NCBI GenBank assembly: GCA_014584315.1
Contig: JACTNA010000033.1
Coordinates: 30,598-94,597, forward strand
Source: Planctomycetota bacterium
GTDB taxonomy: Bacteria; Planctomycetota; Phycisphaerae; Phycisphaerales; UBA1924
DNA: 64,000 nucleotides
Direction of reading: 5' to 3'
The position numbers and the translations under genes are program-made. Below are positions 63,227-64,000 of this stretch, one piece after another; the first letter of the stretch is position 1; each line of letters starts with the position of its first letter. The notes beneath the pieces are model-generated. The model was not told the origin of the DNA, made no database searches, and saw only the letters and a list, made by a program, of their open reading frames with translations.

Positions 63227-63435
63227 TGGCGGATCGTGGCCGTCTACCGCGTGCTGCACTGGAAGGACGGCGGGGGCTGGACCTTCGACGCCGACCCCAA
63301 GGAGCGGCTCGTCTATCACAACGCCGGCCTTGCGGGCGGGGGCGGCTCATCCTATATTGACGCCGTGATCCTGCGCGACCGCGACGCCAACACGGCCTGG
63401 GAGGACGAGGCCGACGGCACGCTCGATGAGGGGGT
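63227..63435 (+). pseudogene. RHS repeat protein fragment
   Basis: An internal piece of an RHS/YD-repeat protein: WRIVAVYRVLHWKDGGGW, ERLVYHNAGLAGGGGSS and YIDAVILRDRDANTAWEDEA followed by DGTLDE. This is the segment before the RHS core in planctomycete RHS proteins. Neither a start nor the following core domain is present, and the frame passes into unrelated sequence after DGTLDE. RHS proteins are polymorphic toxins or surface proteins. This is a relic of a larger gene. Confidence 0.65.
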
Positions 63436-63730
63436 GTCAAGGGGGTTGGGGCGCATGTCCACGGATTGCGCGCAAAGGCGGGTGATTCGGGGAGTGGAGC
63501 GGATTGACCTGACGCATCACTGCGCGGAGAGAGGGGAAGAAGGGGGAGGCCGCGAGTGATGGCACCCCACTCGGCGGAACAAGAAGTACATCTACGTCGT
63601 CTCGCGGGACTGCCTGGCGGAGCAGCTCGCCCCGCTGCGGTTGCTGACGGCCGGGCAGGCGGGACTGTTCCGGTGAGAAGGGACGTGGTGGGCGGGAGGC
63701 CCACGACGGCCAAGGGAGAGGGAGCCCAGA
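63436..63730. other. Decayed accessory sequence
   Basis: No intact gene is seen. A frame near 63563-63676 encodes KKYIYVVSRDCLAEQLAPLR and ends at a stop, probably another gene remnant of unknown origin. A hairpin GTGGGC (63688-63693) with GCCCAC (63699-63704) is present. Confidence 0.4.
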
Positions 63731-63769
63731 AGCACCGAGGTCGCAGAGCCGACCTCCGTGGCACGACAG
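63731..63769. repeat. Hairpin repeat copy D
   Basis: The stem 63733-63743 pairs with 63750-63760 with one mismatch around loop CAGAGC, followed by GGCACG. It is the same family as copies A-C around the defence island. Stem bases differ from copy C, yet pairing is kept (AGGTCG/CGACCT versus ACTTCG/CGAAGT). Confidence 0.75.
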
Positions 63770-63900
63770 TCGGCGCCCCGCACCGTTTGCAAAGAGAAGC
63801 CCACCGCACTGACCTTCAAACGCGCGAGGCCCGAGAATGTGTCCTTGACGTCATTCGAAGACTTGATATCGTGAGGCACAACTACGGTCACTGGAAAACC
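63770..63900. other. Intergenic sequence between repeat D and the IS end
   Basis: No gene is recognised. The sequence is less GC-rich than the rest of the window. Confidence 0.3.
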
Positions 63901-63921
63901 GAGAGCCTATCCCAGAACCTC
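63901..63921. mobile_element. Candidate IS terminal inverted repeat
   Basis: GAGAGCCTATCCCAGAACCT lies at the 3' end of the transposase fragment and overlaps its stop codon, where many IS5-family elements end. The other end is outside the window, so the boundary is a guess. Confidence 0.35.
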
Positions 63922-64000
63922 TCGAAGTAACATGAACGAGCACGCGAAGTGAAGGTAGCCTTGGAACAACACGGTGGACTTCTCCCATCGGATGCACAGC
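63907..64000 (-). CDS. IS5-family-type transposase, C-terminal fragment (runs off the window)
   Basis: Reading leftward from the window edge gives 30 codons ending at a TAG (63907-63909). The peptide contains CIRWEKSTVLFQGYLHFACS, which matches the extreme C-terminus of IS5-type DDE transposases (pattern RWEK..., then YL..LHFAC). The catalytic residues lie outside the window, so it is unknown whether the element is intact. It marks the right end as an accessory region next to RHS debris and repeat copy D. Confidence 0.7.
   Translation of the reverse strand, partial: LCIRWEKSTVLFQGYLHFACSFMLLREVLG

Noticed and set aside
63040..63360. Open frame after prkA as a gene
   Set aside because: It overlaps the better-supported RHS fragment in another frame, and its translation is low-complexity Arg-rich.

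Overview
The window is a 64 kb stretch of very GC-rich, gene-dense bacterial chromosome. Several features point to Planctomycetota, most likely the class Phycisphaerae: exported proteins ending in dockerin-like or PEP-CTERM-like tails, a pseudopilin with a C-terminal YLDGH motif, RCC1 repeats on an exported protein, a PrkA kinase and RHS remnants with a planctomycete-type sequence. P-ring and L-ring flagellar genes show an outer membrane and a motile stage. This assignment is inferred from protein style; no rRNA gene is present.

Layout. 1-5.7 kb: leftward flagellar operon flgF-flgG-flgA-flgH-flgI-flgJ(rod-binding)-flgN-flgK (flgK cut by the window edge), with a sigma-54-like promoter in front of flgF. 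5.7-18.6 kb: pgi and ppa back to back, a LOG-family protein coupled to a giant AsmA-like protein, a Tat/lipoprotein sugar isomerase-like protein, a thioesterase, a GNAT enzyme, a membrane protein and a B12-binding radical SAM protein. 18.7-24.3 kb: Gld-type ABC exporter and a divergent PAS-GAF-receiver protein. 24.3-28.1 kb: mreB-mreC-mreD plus a GlmU-like nucleotidyltransferase. 28.4-32.8 kb: coiled-coil protein, divergent sigma factor and membrane Ser/Thr kinase. 32.8-41.7 kb: trpD, a low-complexity membrane protein with a double-VWA protein and a methyltransferase, then miaB. 41.8-48.8 kb: exported proteins, pseudopilin, histidine kinase, YraN, a SurA-like lipoprotein and a DUF1844 protein.

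48.9-53.97 kb: an accessory island, visibly less GC-rich than its surroundings. It holds four tightly packed co-directional genes: a C5-cytosine methyltransferase, a protein with two GHKL ATPase modules, a receiver-domain protein with an unrecognised C-terminal region, and a Vsr-type nuclease. It has no classical restriction endonuclease or helicase, so it looks like a methylation-linked defence system in which a two-component-like pair replaces the restriction enzyme. Short hairpin repeats with a CAGAGC-type loop sit immediately before its first gene and immediately after its last. A fourth copy lies near the right window edge beside an IS end. This island is the best candidate for an undescribed system.

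54-64 kb: sdhC-sdhA-(nucleotidyltransferase)-sdhB, an exported 14-blade RCC1 protein bracketed by a composite repeat, prkA, and a decayed tail with an RHS fragment and the end of an IS5-type transposase.

Two further patterns recur. Many genes have a TANNNT box 5-9 nt before the start codon, as expected for leaderless mRNAs. Runs of 8-10 C or G inside coding regions are frequent.
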